Shown here in pieces: positions 29,601 to 37,078 of a DNA stretch of 64,000 nt (its first letter is position 1; each line of letters starts with the position of its first letter). The notes under the pieces were generated by a model that was not told the DNA's origin, did no database searches, and was given only the letters and a program-made list of their open reading frames with translations. The DNA is from Paracoccus sp. DMF-8 (lineage in GTDB: Bacteria > Pseudomonadota > Alphaproteobacteria > Rhodobacterales > Rhodobacteraceae): assembly GCF_029309835.1 (NCBI RefSeq), contig NZ_JARJHL010000011.1, positions 62,001 through 126,000 of the forward strand. The letters run 5' to 3'. Both the position numbers and the translations under genes were made by a program.

Positions 29601-29953
29601 AGCGCCCCGGCACAGCCTCGGGCGTCGTGTTCCTGACGCTTGAGGATGAAACCGGGGTCAGCAATGTGGTGGTCTGGCGCAAGGTATTTGAACGCTATCG
29701 CCGTTCGGTCATGGGCGGGCGGCTGTTGCGCGTGACGGGGCGGCTGCAACGCGAAGGAATCGTGACCCATCTGATCGCCGAAGGGATCGAGGACGTGTCG
29801 TCTCTGCTTGCGACTCTGGGCCATCCCCTGGCAGATGCCATCGCGCAGACCACGCCCCAGACCGACAGCGCCCCGCGCGCGCGTCCGATGGCACGCGCGC
29901 ACCACCCCCGCGAGCAGGCAAAGCGACTGTTCCCAAGCCGGGATTTCCATTAA
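26627..29953 (+). CDS. dnaE2: Error-prone DNA polymerase III alpha subunit DnaE2
   Basis: The 1108-residue polymerase carries an N-terminal PHP domain (VTSNFTFLTGASHPEEYV, IAITDRNSLAGVVRAY). The C-family catalytic core has GRGSAANSILCYLLGITDV and PPDIDVDFEHERREEV with active-site aspartates near residue 420-425, then FQEQALQIAVV, helix-hairpin-helix sequence and a C-terminal OB fold (VCGLVITRQRPGTASGVVF). It carries out lesion bypass and induced mutagenesis with ImuA and ImuB. An ATGA overlap couples it to imuB. Full length for the family, no frameshift, so the cassette looks functional. Confidence 0.96.
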   Translation: MMQPDTPTPDYAELCVTSNFTFLTGASHPEEYVARAAELGLAAIAITDRNSLAGVVRAYSALRELQRAVDEALPIRSQHRTDTCSRQEIGTPEDLPRPAAASLPRLIIGCRLVLSDSAVEWLALPGDLAAYQRLTRLLTLGKRRAGKGECRLTLQDLLQGGAGLILIALPQGMAGAQDIQKVVRHFPGFVYLGAAPRYDGSDQAWFDICARHARDCGAPMVAVGDVLMHRAARRPLADVLTCLRVSCTIDDIGTRALPNAERRLKGAPDMARLFRHHPDALSRTLEIAARCRFSLSELKYQYPDEVTEGGEAPMDRLRRLAQDGLARRYPQGASARALGLLEKELAVVEELNFPAYFLTVHDIVQYARSQGILCQGRGSAANSILCYLLGITDVSPDTIGMVFERFISRHRGEPPDIDVDFEHERREEVIQWIYSKYGRHRAGLCATVIHFRSRAAIREVGKVMGLSQDVTGGLSGQIWGHSSDGPDPVRIRELGLNPDDRRLALTLRLIREIIGFPRHLSQHVGGFVITKGRLDELCPIENAAMEDRTLIEWDKDDIDALGILKVDVLALGMLTCIRKAFDLLKTHENQHFRLDTVPPEDPATYRMLQAADAVGVFQVESRAQMNFLPRMKPREFYDLVIEVAIVRPGPIQGGMVQPYLRRRQGLEQPEPFGPALAEVTKRTLGVPLFQEQALQIAVVGAGYTAEEADHLRRALASFRRMGTIGEHRDKFITGMLARGYSPEIAARCFSQIEGFADYGFPESHAAAFALLVYVSAWLKRHHPAVFACALLNAQPMGFYAPAQIVRDARDHRVEIRPVCVNASLWDNSLERRHDGTLALRLGFRQIKGFRQDDADWIAAARGNGYPDPQALWLRAGIAPAILERLAEADAFSGMRLTRREALWQVRAIHGQAPLPLFNDPIDGEAIAEPPAALPPMHIGEEVVEDYVATRLTLRAHPMALLRPDLPGLTPHDALRTSPLRRTTVCGLVITRQRPGTASGVVFLTLEDETGVSNVVVWRKVFERYRRSVMGGRLLRVTGRLQREGIVTHLIAEGIEDVSSLLATLGHPLADAIAQTTPQTDSAPRARPMARAHHPREQAKRLFPSRDFH

Positions 29954-30423
29954 GCGGGGCTCAGACCGTCTTCGGTAAGACCCTTGTCCCTTCTTGCCCG
30001 CCATCATGTGCCTGACATTATCGAACGCAGGCTCTCATCGTCAGGGCAGTTACAACGGACCGACACGATCAGAGCACCTCGCGCCGGGTTCAGATCCGGT
30101 GATCAGCTTCGGTTGCGGCTTCCGTTGCCCGCAGAAGCGTACAGGCATCTGTTTCCAGCGCACGCGAAAACACGATCCGTTCGACAACATCGATCCAACG
30201 TTCGCCACTCTCGATCCTGACGACAAGCGATTAGTGACAACGCAATCTTTGTGCCAGTTCGGCCTGGGTCAGGCCAGCGGCCTGCCGGGCGGCAATCAGC
30301 GCCCGGCAAAGCGCCGCGTGACCATTGCTTCTGATGGTTCTGGCCTCCCGAGGCAAAAGGGAGCCGCTGCCCAGCACCGCAAACTGCAGGGCAGCGGCGA
30401 GGATGAGCGCGTTGACCGCCGCA
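29954..30423. other. Degraded region holding an XRE regulator remnant
   Basis: No intact gene. Besides the XRE-type pseudogene annotated on the minus strand, I see nothing that can be supported. The plus-strand open frame through here only becomes protein-like at about 30424, where the integrase remnant starts. Confidence 0.45.
30090..30330 (-). pseudogene. XRE-family helix-turn-helix regulator with in-frame stop
   Basis: Reading the minus strand, AALCRALIAARQAAGLTQAELAQRLRCH is a clear HTH-3 helix-turn-helix (split here only by this quotation). A TAA follows where homologues have CAA (Gln). The same frame then continues SLVVRIESGERWIDVVERIVF and TDACTLLRATEAA before TGA at 30090. The single nonsense change therefore breaks an otherwise colinear ~80-residue regulator. 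No good start codon is visible at the 5' end. Such small regulators are common in Rhodobacterales accessory DNA. It lies between dnaE2 and the integrase remnant. Confidence 0.7.
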
Positions 30424-31011
30424 AGATCAGGTCTGGCGGTTTCCACACCTGGACCGAGGAACAGGCTCAGAAATTCCGCGACCACCACGCCAGCGGCACG
30501 GTTGCCCGGATGGCGTTTGAACTGATCGTCGGCACGGGAGCGGCCCGGCAGGATGTGCGGGCCATGGACTGCATGAACATTAAGGGCGGGAATATCTGGT
30601 ATCGCCGAATCAAGACTGGGCAGGATGTTGAGCTTCCGCTGGAATACCTGCCCGAGCTTGTGACCGAACTTCGCCAGCTTCTGCCGACGCAGGCGACATT
30701 CATTCTGAACCGAGACGGCAACCCCAATGTGACCGAGAGTTTCGGAAACTGGTTCGCCGATCAGTGCAGCGATGCCGGATTGCCTGATGAGTGCCGGGCG
30801 CATGGGCTGCGCAAGTATGGCGCGACCCGTCTTGCGGATCAGGGCGCTTCTGAATTTCAGATTATGGCCATTCTTGCGCACAAGATCCCGCCAAGAGGCC
30901 CGGCGCTACGTCCAAGCCGAAAATCGCGTGAAGTTGGCTGCTGATGCCCTGGCGCTACTTCAATGTCCAACACCTACACCCGTTGGACAAAACGAGCAGG
31001 TAAAACCATGA
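30424..31011 (+). pseudogene. Tyrosine recombinase (phage-type integrase) remnant
   Basis: The C-terminal catalytic domain is recognisable: FHTWTEEQAQKFRDHH, ELIVGTGAARQDVRAMD, ATFILNRDGNPN, HGLRKYGATRLADQGA. A one-base insertion near 30885 shifts the frame, after which QEARRYVQAENRVKLAA carries the nucleophilic tyrosine, ending at TGA 31011. The first catalytic arginine position (TGxR) reads TGAA. The N-terminal SAM-like DNA-binding domain is missing. The gene ends 12 bp from the 3' end of tRNA-Lys, the typical arrangement of an element integrated at a tRNA. Confidence 0.8.
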
Positions 31012-31022
31012 AATGAATTTGG

Positions 31023-31098
31023 TGGTGAGCCCAACAGGATTCGAACCTGTGACCCACTGATTAAAAGTCAGTTGCTCTACCAACTGAGCTATGGGCCC
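31023..31098 (-). tRNA. tRNA-Lys (anticodon UUU)
   Basis: The reverse strand folds into a standard cloverleaf: acceptor GGGCCCA/TGGGCTC with one G-T pair, D arm GCTC-AGTTGGTAGA-GC, anticodon arm ACTGA-CTTTTAA-TCAGT giving anticodon TTT, T arm ACAGG-TTCGAAT-CCTGT, discriminator A and an encoded CCA at 31023-31025. Its 3' end faces the integrase remnant. Confidence 0.96.
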
Positions 31099-31193
31099 AT
31101 CACAGGGCGCCTGACTAGTGGCCGATGCGAATGGGGTCAAGAGGAAAAACGAATGATCTGGTGGAATCTTTTTCCAGGGCCTATATCGCCGGG

Positions 31194-32020
31194 ATGAGCA
31201 CGCAAACCTACCGGCAAACCTCTTTCGGCCTGCCTTTCATGAAGATGCATGGGCTGGGCAATGACTTCGTGGTGATCGACCTGCGTGCGGGGGGCGATCT
31301 GCCTGATGCTGGGCTGGTCACGCGCATTGCAGACCGCCATCGTGGCGTGGGGTTTGACCAGCTTGCGGTGATCGGATCCGATGACGAATCCGACGCGCGG
31401 CTGACCTTTTTCAATGCCGACGGCACGCTGTCGGCGGCTTGTGGCAACGCGACGCGCTGCATTGCGCGTTGGCTGATGGATGAAACGGGGGCGCAAAACC
31501 TGCGGCTGCGCACCGATCATGCCGTGCTTCTGGCCGAGGATGCGGGGGCGGGCTGACGCGGGTCAACATGGGCGCTCCGGTTCTGGACTGGCAGGCGATT
31601 CCCCTGGCGCAAGAGGTCGATACGCTGCATCTGCCGGTGCCGGGCGATCCGGTCGCGACGGGCATGGGCAATCCGCATATGACCTTTTTCGTCGATGACG
31701 CGGCCGCCGTGGACCTTGAGTCCTTTGGCCGCCGGAACGAACACCACCCGCTGTATCCGCAGCGCACCAATGTCGAGGTCGTGCAGGTGCTGTCCGACCG
31801 CGAGATCCTGCTGCGGATCTGGGAACGCGGGACGGGGCCGACGCTGGCCTCGGGGTCGTGTTCCTGCGCGGCGGCGGTTGCGGCGGCGCGGCGCGGGCTG
31901 ACCGGGCGGCGCGTGACCGTGAACGTCCCCGGTGGCCAGCTGGATATCGACTGGCGCGAGGATGGCGTGTGGATGACCGCGCCCACCGCGCATGTCTTTG
32001 ACGGGATCTGGCGCGAATGA
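31194..32020 (+). CDS. dapF: Diaminopimelate epimerase, interrupted by a one-base frameshift
   Basis: DapF converts LL- to meso-diaminopimelate for lysine and peptidoglycan. The first frame (ATG 31194) has MKMHGLGNDFVVIDL, the NADGTLSAACGNATRC motif with the first catalytic Cys, and stops at 31556. The second frame continues LTRVNMGAPVLDW, GNPHMTFFV and ASGSCSCAAAVAAARRG with the second Cys, ending at 32020. Restoring one G near 31550 (GCGGGCTG to GCGGGGCTG) joins them into a normal ~275-residue enzyme. Because the gene is usually essential, a base-call error is more likely than a true mutation. It overlaps mtaB by ATGA. Confidence 0.88.
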
Positions 32021-33288
32021 CCCAAGACGCGCCCATTTTCGCAACGCTTGGCTGTCGCCTGAACGCCTATGAAACCGAGGCGATGCGCGAGATGGCCGAG
32101 GCTGCCGGCCTGCATGGCGCGGTGGTCGTGAACACCTGCGCCGTCACCGCCGAGGCGGTGCGCAAGGCCCGTCAGGAAATCCGCCGTCTGGCCCGCGAAA
32201 ACCCCGGCGCGCCCGTCATCGTCACCGGCTGCGCCGCCCAGACCGAACCCGAGACCTTCGCCGCCATGCCAGAGGTCACGCGGGTCATCGGCAACCATGA
32301 AAAGATGCAGCCCGCGACATGGGAACAGTTGCGTTCGCCCAACATGGCCCCCGACCTGATCGGCGAGACGGAAAAGATCCGCGTCGATGACATCATGTCG
32401 GTGCGCGAAACGGCGGGCCATCTGATCGACGGTTTCGGCCGTCACCGCGCCTATGTGCAGGTCCAGAACGGCTGCGATCACCGCTGCACCTTCTGCATCA
32501 TCCCCTATGGCCGGGGCAATTCGCGTTCCGTCCCGGCGGGGGTCGTCGTCGAGCAGATCAAGCGGTTGCGCGACCGGGGTTTCAACGAGGTCGTGCTGAC
32601 CGGCGTCGACCTGACCAGTTGGGGTGCCGATCTGCCGGGGACGCCGCGGCTTGGCGATCTGGTCATGCGCATCCTGCGTCTGGTGCCGGACCTGTCGCGC
32701 CTGCGCATCAGCAGCATTGACAGCATCGAGGCCGACGACAACCTGATGCTGGCCATCGCGACCGAACCGCGCCTGATGCCGCATCTGCACCTGTCCTTGC
32801 AGGCGGGCGATGACATGATCCTGAAACGGATGAAGCGCCGCCACCTGCGCGATGACGCCATCCGTTTCTGCGAGGATGCCCGCCGTCTGCGCCCCGGCAT
32901 CGTCTTTGGCGCCGATATCATCGCCGGTTTCCCCACGGAAACCGAGGCGATGTTTGAAAACAGTCTGAAGCTGGTCGATGACTGCGGCCTGACCTTTCTG
33001 CACGTTTTCCCCTATTCCGCCCGCAAGGGCACGCCTGCCGCGCGGATGCCGCGCGTGCCGGGTCAGGCGATCAAGGAACGCGCCGCGCGTCTGCGGGCGG
33101 CTGGCGACGCGGCCCTGACCCGCCATCTGCAGGCCGAGGTCGGCCAGACCCTGCGCGTATTGACCGAAGGCCCGCGCCTTGGCCGGACCGAACGCTTTAC
33201 CGAGGTCGCCTTTGACCGCGACATGCCCGAGGGCACGCTGATGGATGTCACCATCCGCGGCCATGACGGCGCGCGGCTGGTCGCCTGA
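32017..33288 (+). CDS. mtaB: tRNA t6A37 methylthiotransferase MtaB
   Basis: The 423-residue radical-SAM enzyme adds a methylthio group to t6A37 of tRNAs reading ANN codons. The N-terminal UPF0004 domain has TLGCRLNAYETEAM, VVNTCAVTAEAVRKAR and VTGCAAQTEPE with three cluster cysteines. The radical-SAM motif is NGCDHRCTFCIIPYGRG near residue 150-165. LHLSLQAGDDMILKRMKRRH and FGADIIAGFPTET match the MtaB branch. A short TRAM-like tail closes the protein. It is translationally coupled to dapF (ATGA) and to the next small gene (TGATG), as in other Rhodobacteraceae. Confidence 0.94.
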   Translation: MTQDAPIFATLGCRLNAYETEAMREMAEAAGLHGAVVVNTCAVTAEAVRKARQEIRRLARENPGAPVIVTGCAAQTEPETFAAMPEVTRVIGNHEKMQPATWEQLRSPNMAPDLIGETEKIRVDDIMSVRETAGHLIDGFGRHRAYVQVQNGCDHRCTFCIIPYGRGNSRSVPAGVVVEQIKRLRDRGFNEVVLTGVDLTSWGADLPGTPRLGDLVMRILRLVPDLSRLRISSIDSIEADDNLMLAIATEPRLMPHLHLSLQAGDDMILKRMKRRHLRDDAIRFCEDARRLRPGIVFGADIIAGFPTETEAMFENSLKLVDDCGLTFLHVFPYSARKGTPAARMPRVPGQAIKERAARLRAAGDAALTRHLQAEVGQTLRVLTEGPRLGRTERFTEVAFDRDMPEGTLMDVTIRGHDGARLVA

Positions 33289-33539
33289 TGCAGGTGCTGC
33301 TGCACGGCAGCCTGATGGCGGACCGTGCCAGCACGAATCGCGAAATCGAACGCGCCTTTGGCCTGCCGGACCGCAGCATCACCAGCCCTGAATCGCTGCT
33401 GAACGCGCTGGCCACGCATCCGCCCGCCCGTGTCATCTGGCAAGGTCACGGTGCTGCGGTCGCGGCGCTTGGGCTATATGCCGACCGGATCGAGGCCGCA
33501 CTGGGCCGGTTGGAGCAGTTCGATCTGGATATCGACTGA
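33288..33539 (+). CDS. Small barstar-like protein
   Basis: The 83-residue acidic protein starts at an ATG that overlaps the mtaB stop by one base, so it is probably translated with mtaB. The pattern REIERAFGLPDRSITSPESLLNALATHPP followed by a hydrophobic strand RVIW and a second helix ending FDLDID (quoted here as two pieces of one chain) resembles the barstar fold, a ribonuclease inhibitor. No barnase-type gene is near. Similarity is by eye and modest; it may instead be an unrelated small family linked to mtaB. Confidence 0.5.
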   Translation: MQVLLHGSLMADRASTNREIERAFGLPDRSITSPESLLNALATHPPARVIWQGHGAAVAALGLYADRIEAALGRLEQFDLDID

Positions 33540-33767
33540 TCGTGCCGGGGCGGCTGGTCGCGCCAGTGGACCGGCCGGGCAGCCTTTGCGGTTTTGCGTG
33601 GTCTGCCTGACGGCTGCCGCATCGACCTTTATTCCGGGCGACCGCGCGACATGGTCGTCCGCCGGATTGTCATCACCCTGTCATCCGGCTGCGCAATCAA
33701 CGACCTGCTTGTCTGCGTCGGACGCGCCATGCCATCCTTGATCGTGCCAAGCTGAGCCGAACCGCCC

Positions 33768-34979
33768 ATGCCGGGATCCAGAATGTCCCCAGCCACGCCG
33801 CAGACCGGAACCTTTGCCGAGGTATTCCGGGCCTTTCTGAAACTGGGCCTGACCTCTTTCGGCGGGCCGATCGCGCATCTGGGCTTTTTCCGGGATGAGC
33901 TGATCGCACGGCGCAAATGGTTGTCCGACAGCGATTATGCCGATCTGGTCGCCCTGTGCCAGTTCCTGCCCGGCCCGACCTCGAGTCAGGTGGGCTTTGC
34001 GCTTGGCCTGATGCGGGCGGGGTGGCGAGGGGCGCTGGCGGCCTTTGTGGGCTTCACGCTGCCATCGGCGCTGATGCTGACCGCCTTGGCGCTGGCGGCC
34101 AGCCGGTTTCAGGCGCTGCCCGACAGCGGCGTGCTGCAGGGGTTGAAAATCGTCGCGGTGGCGGTCGTCGCGCAGGCGGTGCTGGGCATGGCGCGCAGCC
34201 TGTGCCCTGACGCGCCGCGCGCGGGGATTGCGGTGGCGGCGCTGGTGGTGCTGGCGCTGATGCCCGGTGCCTTTGCCATGCTGGCGGTGATCGTGCTGGG
34301 CGGCGCGGCGGGGCTGGTCCTGTGCCGTGCCACGCCGCAGGAACCTGCGCTGGCGGCATTTCCCGTCAGCCGCCGGGCGGGGGGGGCGGCGCTGCTGGCC
34401 TTTGTCGCGGGCTTTGTGCTGCTGCCGCTGCTGGCGCCCCTTGGCCACGGGCTGGCGATGATCGACGGCTTTTTCCGCGCCGGATCGCTGGTCTTTGGCG
34501 GTGGTCATGTCGTCCTGCCCCTGCTGCAGGCGGAAACCGTCGCGCAGGGCCGGGTCGCGCCGGATCTGTTTCTGGCCGGTTACGGTCTGGCGCAGGCGGT
34601 GCCGGGGCCGCTGTTCACCTTTGCCGCATGGCTGGGCGCGGTGGGCGATCTGCCGCCGAATGGCATTGCGGGCGCGGTGGTCGCGCTGCTGGCGCTGTTC
34701 GCGCCCGGCTTTCTGCTGCTGGTCGCGGCCTTTCCCTTCTGGTCGGCGCTGCGCCGCCAGCCCCGCGCGCAAAATGTCATGCAAGGGGCGAATGCGGCGG
34801 TGGTGGGCGTGCTGGCGCTGGCCCTGTATGACCCGGTTTTTACCAGCGCGATCAAGGGAAAGCCCGATTTCGCGCTGGCCGTCCTGTGCTTTGTCGCGCT
34901 GACCGCCTTTCGCCTGCCGCCCTGGGTGGTGGTGCTGGCGGGCGGGCTGGCCGGGGTGGCGCTGCCTGTGGCCGCATGA
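33768..34979 (+). CDS. chrA: Chromate transporter, ChrA (CHR) family
   Basis: The 403-residue integral membrane protein has two homologous halves and about ten hydrophobic segments, the long ChrA form. Halves are marked by LTSFGGPIAHLGFFRDEL with LCQFLPGPTSSQVGFALG, and by SLVFGGGHVVLPLLQAE with GYGLAQAVPGPLFTFAAWLG. Members export chromate, probably by exchange with sulfate, at the inner membrane. ATG 33768 or ATG 33783 could be the start. No chrB regulator lies next to it, so resistance is not assured; many chromosomal ChrA proteins have unknown substrates. Confidence 0.9.
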   Translation: MPGSRMSPATPQTGTFAEVFRAFLKLGLTSFGGPIAHLGFFRDELIARRKWLSDSDYADLVALCQFLPGPTSSQVGFALGLMRAGWRGALAAFVGFTLPSALMLTALALAASRFQALPDSGVLQGLKIVAVAVVAQAVLGMARSLCPDAPRAGIAVAALVVLALMPGAFAMLAVIVLGGAAGLVLCRATPQEPALAAFPVSRRAGGAALLAFVAGFVLLPLLAPLGHGLAMIDGFFRAGSLVFGGGHVVLPLLQAETVAQGRVAPDLFLAGYGLAQAVPGPLFTFAAWLGAVGDLPPNGIAGAVVALLALFAPGFLLLVAAFPFWSALRRQPRAQNVMQGANAAVVGVLALALYDPVFTSAIKGKPDFALAVLCFVALTAFRLPPWVVVLAGGLAGVALPVAA

Positions 34980-35062
34980 TCGCCACTTGCCGCCGACCCG
35001 CGAATGAGACCAGACTGTCACCATATGGATGGCGAACCGCAATCGTGGCAAAGGGGGACAGC

Positions 35063-36721
35063 ATGGCGGACAAGGCGACGATCTATGATATCGGTCTGGA
35101 CAGGAATCCGGCCAATTTCGTGCAGCTTTCCCCGCTCAGCTTCATCCGGCGCACCGCGCAGATCTATCCGGACCTGACCGCCGTGGTCTATAACGACCTG
35201 CGCCGCACCTGGGCCGAAACCTACGCCCGCTGTTGCCGCGTCGCGGGCGCGCTGGCCGGGCGCGGGATCGGCAAGGGCGACACCGTTTCCGTCATCGCCG
35301 CCAATATCCCCGAGATGTTCGAGGCCCATTTCGCCATCCCCATGACGGGCGCGGTCCTGAACACCATCAATTCCCGTCTGGATGCCGAGGCGATCGCCTT
35401 TATCCTCAACCATGCCGAGGCAAAGGTCCTGCTGGTCGATCCCGAATTTGCCGAAGTCGTGGACCGCGCCATCAAGATCGCCCACCGCCCCGATATGCTG
35501 GTCGTCGATATCCTGGACCCGTCCTTCGCGGGCGGGCAGCGGATCGGGCGCATCACCTATGACGACCTGCTGGCCGAAGGCGACCCGAATTTCGCATGGG
35601 TCATGCCGGGCGACGAATGGGACGCGATCAGCCTGAACTATACATCCGGCACGACCGGCGATCCCAAGGGCGTCGTCTATCACCACCGGGGCGCGGCGCT
35701 GAATGCCATGTCGAACATCATCACATGGGGCATGGGCCATCATGCGCGCTATCTGTGGACGCTGCCGATGTTTCACTGCAACGGCTGGTGTTTTCCCTGG
35801 ACGATTGCCGCCAATGCGGGCGTGTCGATCTGCCTGCGTGCCGTCCGGGCCGAGCCGATCTTCCAGCTGTTCCGCGATGAAAATGTCACGCATTTCTGCG
35901 GTGCGCCCATCGTCCTGAACATGCTGGTTCACGCACCCGATGAGCTGAAGGATTTCGACCACGAGATCAAGGTGATGACCGCAGGCGCCCCGCCCCCCGC
36001 CGCCGTCATCATGAACATGGAGGCGATGGGCGTCGATGTGACCCAGGTTTACGGGCTGACCGAAACCTATGGCCCTTCGGTCGTCAGCGCATGGCAGGGG
36101 AAATGGGACGCGCTGGATGCGGATGCCCGGTCGCGGATGAAGGCCCGGCAGGGCGTCAAGAATGTCGTCTTGGACGACATGATGGTCGCCGACCCCGCCA
36201 CGCTGGAACCCGTGCCCGATGACGGCGTGACGATCGGTGAAATCTTCATGCGCGGCAACAATGTCATGAAAGGCTATGTGAAAAACCCCACGGCGACGGC
36301 CAAAGCCTTTGGCGGCGGCTGGTTCGCCTCGGGCGATCTGGGGGTGATGCATCCCGATGGCTATGTCGAGATCAAGGACCGGTCGAAGGATATCATCATC
36401 TCGGGCGGGGAAAACATTTCCTCGGTCGAGGTCGAGGACGTGCTGTATCGCCACCCCGCCGTGATGGAGGCGGCGGTGGTCGCGCGGCCGGATGAAAAAT
36501 GGGGCGAAACGCCTTGCGCCTTTGTCACGGTGAAACCCGGCCAGCAGATCACCGAAACCGACCTGCTGGAATTCTGCCGCCAGCATATGGCGCGCTTCAA
36601 GGTGCCAAAGACCGTCGTCTTTACCGAATTGCCCAAGACCTCGACCGGCAAGGTGCAGAAATTCGTGCTGCGCGACCGGGCGCGGGCGCTTGGGGATCAG
36701 GGTGGCGGTGCGGGGTTCTGA
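35063..36721 (+). CDS. Acyl-CoA synthetase (AMP-forming, medium/long-chain type)
   Basis: The 552-residue enzyme activates a carboxylic acid to its acyl-CoA with ATP. ANL motifs are present: SLNYTSGTTGDPKGVVYHH near residue 190-208, VYGLTETYGP near 330, GDLGVMHPDGYVEIKDRSKD near 425-445, and the C-terminal lysine motif KTSTGKVQKFVLR near 530. MFHCNGWCFPW is typical of the branch often called fatty-acyl or 3-methylmercaptopropionyl-CoA ligase (DmdB-like). The ribosome site AAGGGGGACAGC precedes ATG 35063. It stands alone between chrA and phaC. The exact acid cannot be told from sequence. Confidence 0.9.
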   Translation: MADKATIYDIGLDRNPANFVQLSPLSFIRRTAQIYPDLTAVVYNDLRRTWAETYARCCRVAGALAGRGIGKGDTVSVIAANIPEMFEAHFAIPMTGAVLNTINSRLDAEAIAFILNHAEAKVLLVDPEFAEVVDRAIKIAHRPDMLVVDILDPSFAGGQRIGRITYDDLLAEGDPNFAWVMPGDEWDAISLNYTSGTTGDPKGVVYHHRGAALNAMSNIITWGMGHHARYLWTLPMFHCNGWCFPWTIAANAGVSICLRAVRAEPIFQLFRDENVTHFCGAPIVLNMLVHAPDELKDFDHEIKVMTAGAPPPAAVIMNMEAMGVDVTQVYGLTETYGPSVVSAWQGKWDALDADARSRMKARQGVKNVVLDDMMVADPATLEPVPDDGVTIGEIFMRGNNVMKGYVKNPTATAKAFGGGWFASGDLGVMHPDGYVEIKDRSKDIIISGGENISSVEVEDVLYRHPAVMEAAVVARPDEKWGETPCAFVTVKPGQQITETDLLEFCRQHMARFKVPKTVVFTELPKTSTGKVQKFVLRDRARALGDQGGGAGF

Positions 36722-37078
36722 ACCGGCGGCAGGGGGGCGTTGCGCCCCTGATTCTGTCTGATCGCAGACCGCGCGCCGCACCGCGCAACCACCGGGCGAA
36801 ACGCTGGCGGCGCGACCGTGCCGGGCGACGCCGCGCGCCCCTCTGCTGCCCCGGTCCGGGGCCCGATCTGTGCCGGCGGCCAGCGGCGCGGATTGTTCAT
36901 CCAACTGATATAACTCGTATTTTCGTGGCCGAAATCCAACGATCACGCTTCCGGCATCAAGCGCACTTGCGCAAGGCCGCCATTCTGTAATGATCGAAAC
37001 AGGGACGCGCGAAAAGACCGACATAACGGACAACTGGCCCGGCAGGAAACCGGCATCGCAGGGGGAGGGAGCCTGAAG
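36722..37078. other. Intergenic region upstream of phaC, 357 bp
   Basis: No gene is found. A small hairpin GGGGCG/CGCCCC lies at 36734-36748 without a T-tract. Near 36965-36974 is the short palindrome TTGCGCAA, similar in style to the TGC-rich sites bound by PhaR in Paracoccus, but a single short match proves nothing. The ribosome site GGGGGAGGGAG lies about 7 bp before the phaC ATG. Confidence 0.4.

Noticed and set aside
36734-36748. Terminator after the acyl-CoA synthetase gene
   Set aside because: The stem is only 6 bp with a 3-base loop and no T-tract, so it cannot be separated from chance in GC-rich DNA.
36965-36974. PhaR operator upstream of phaC
   Set aside because: Only one short TTGCGCAA palindrome; PhaR sites are longer TGC-rich repeats.
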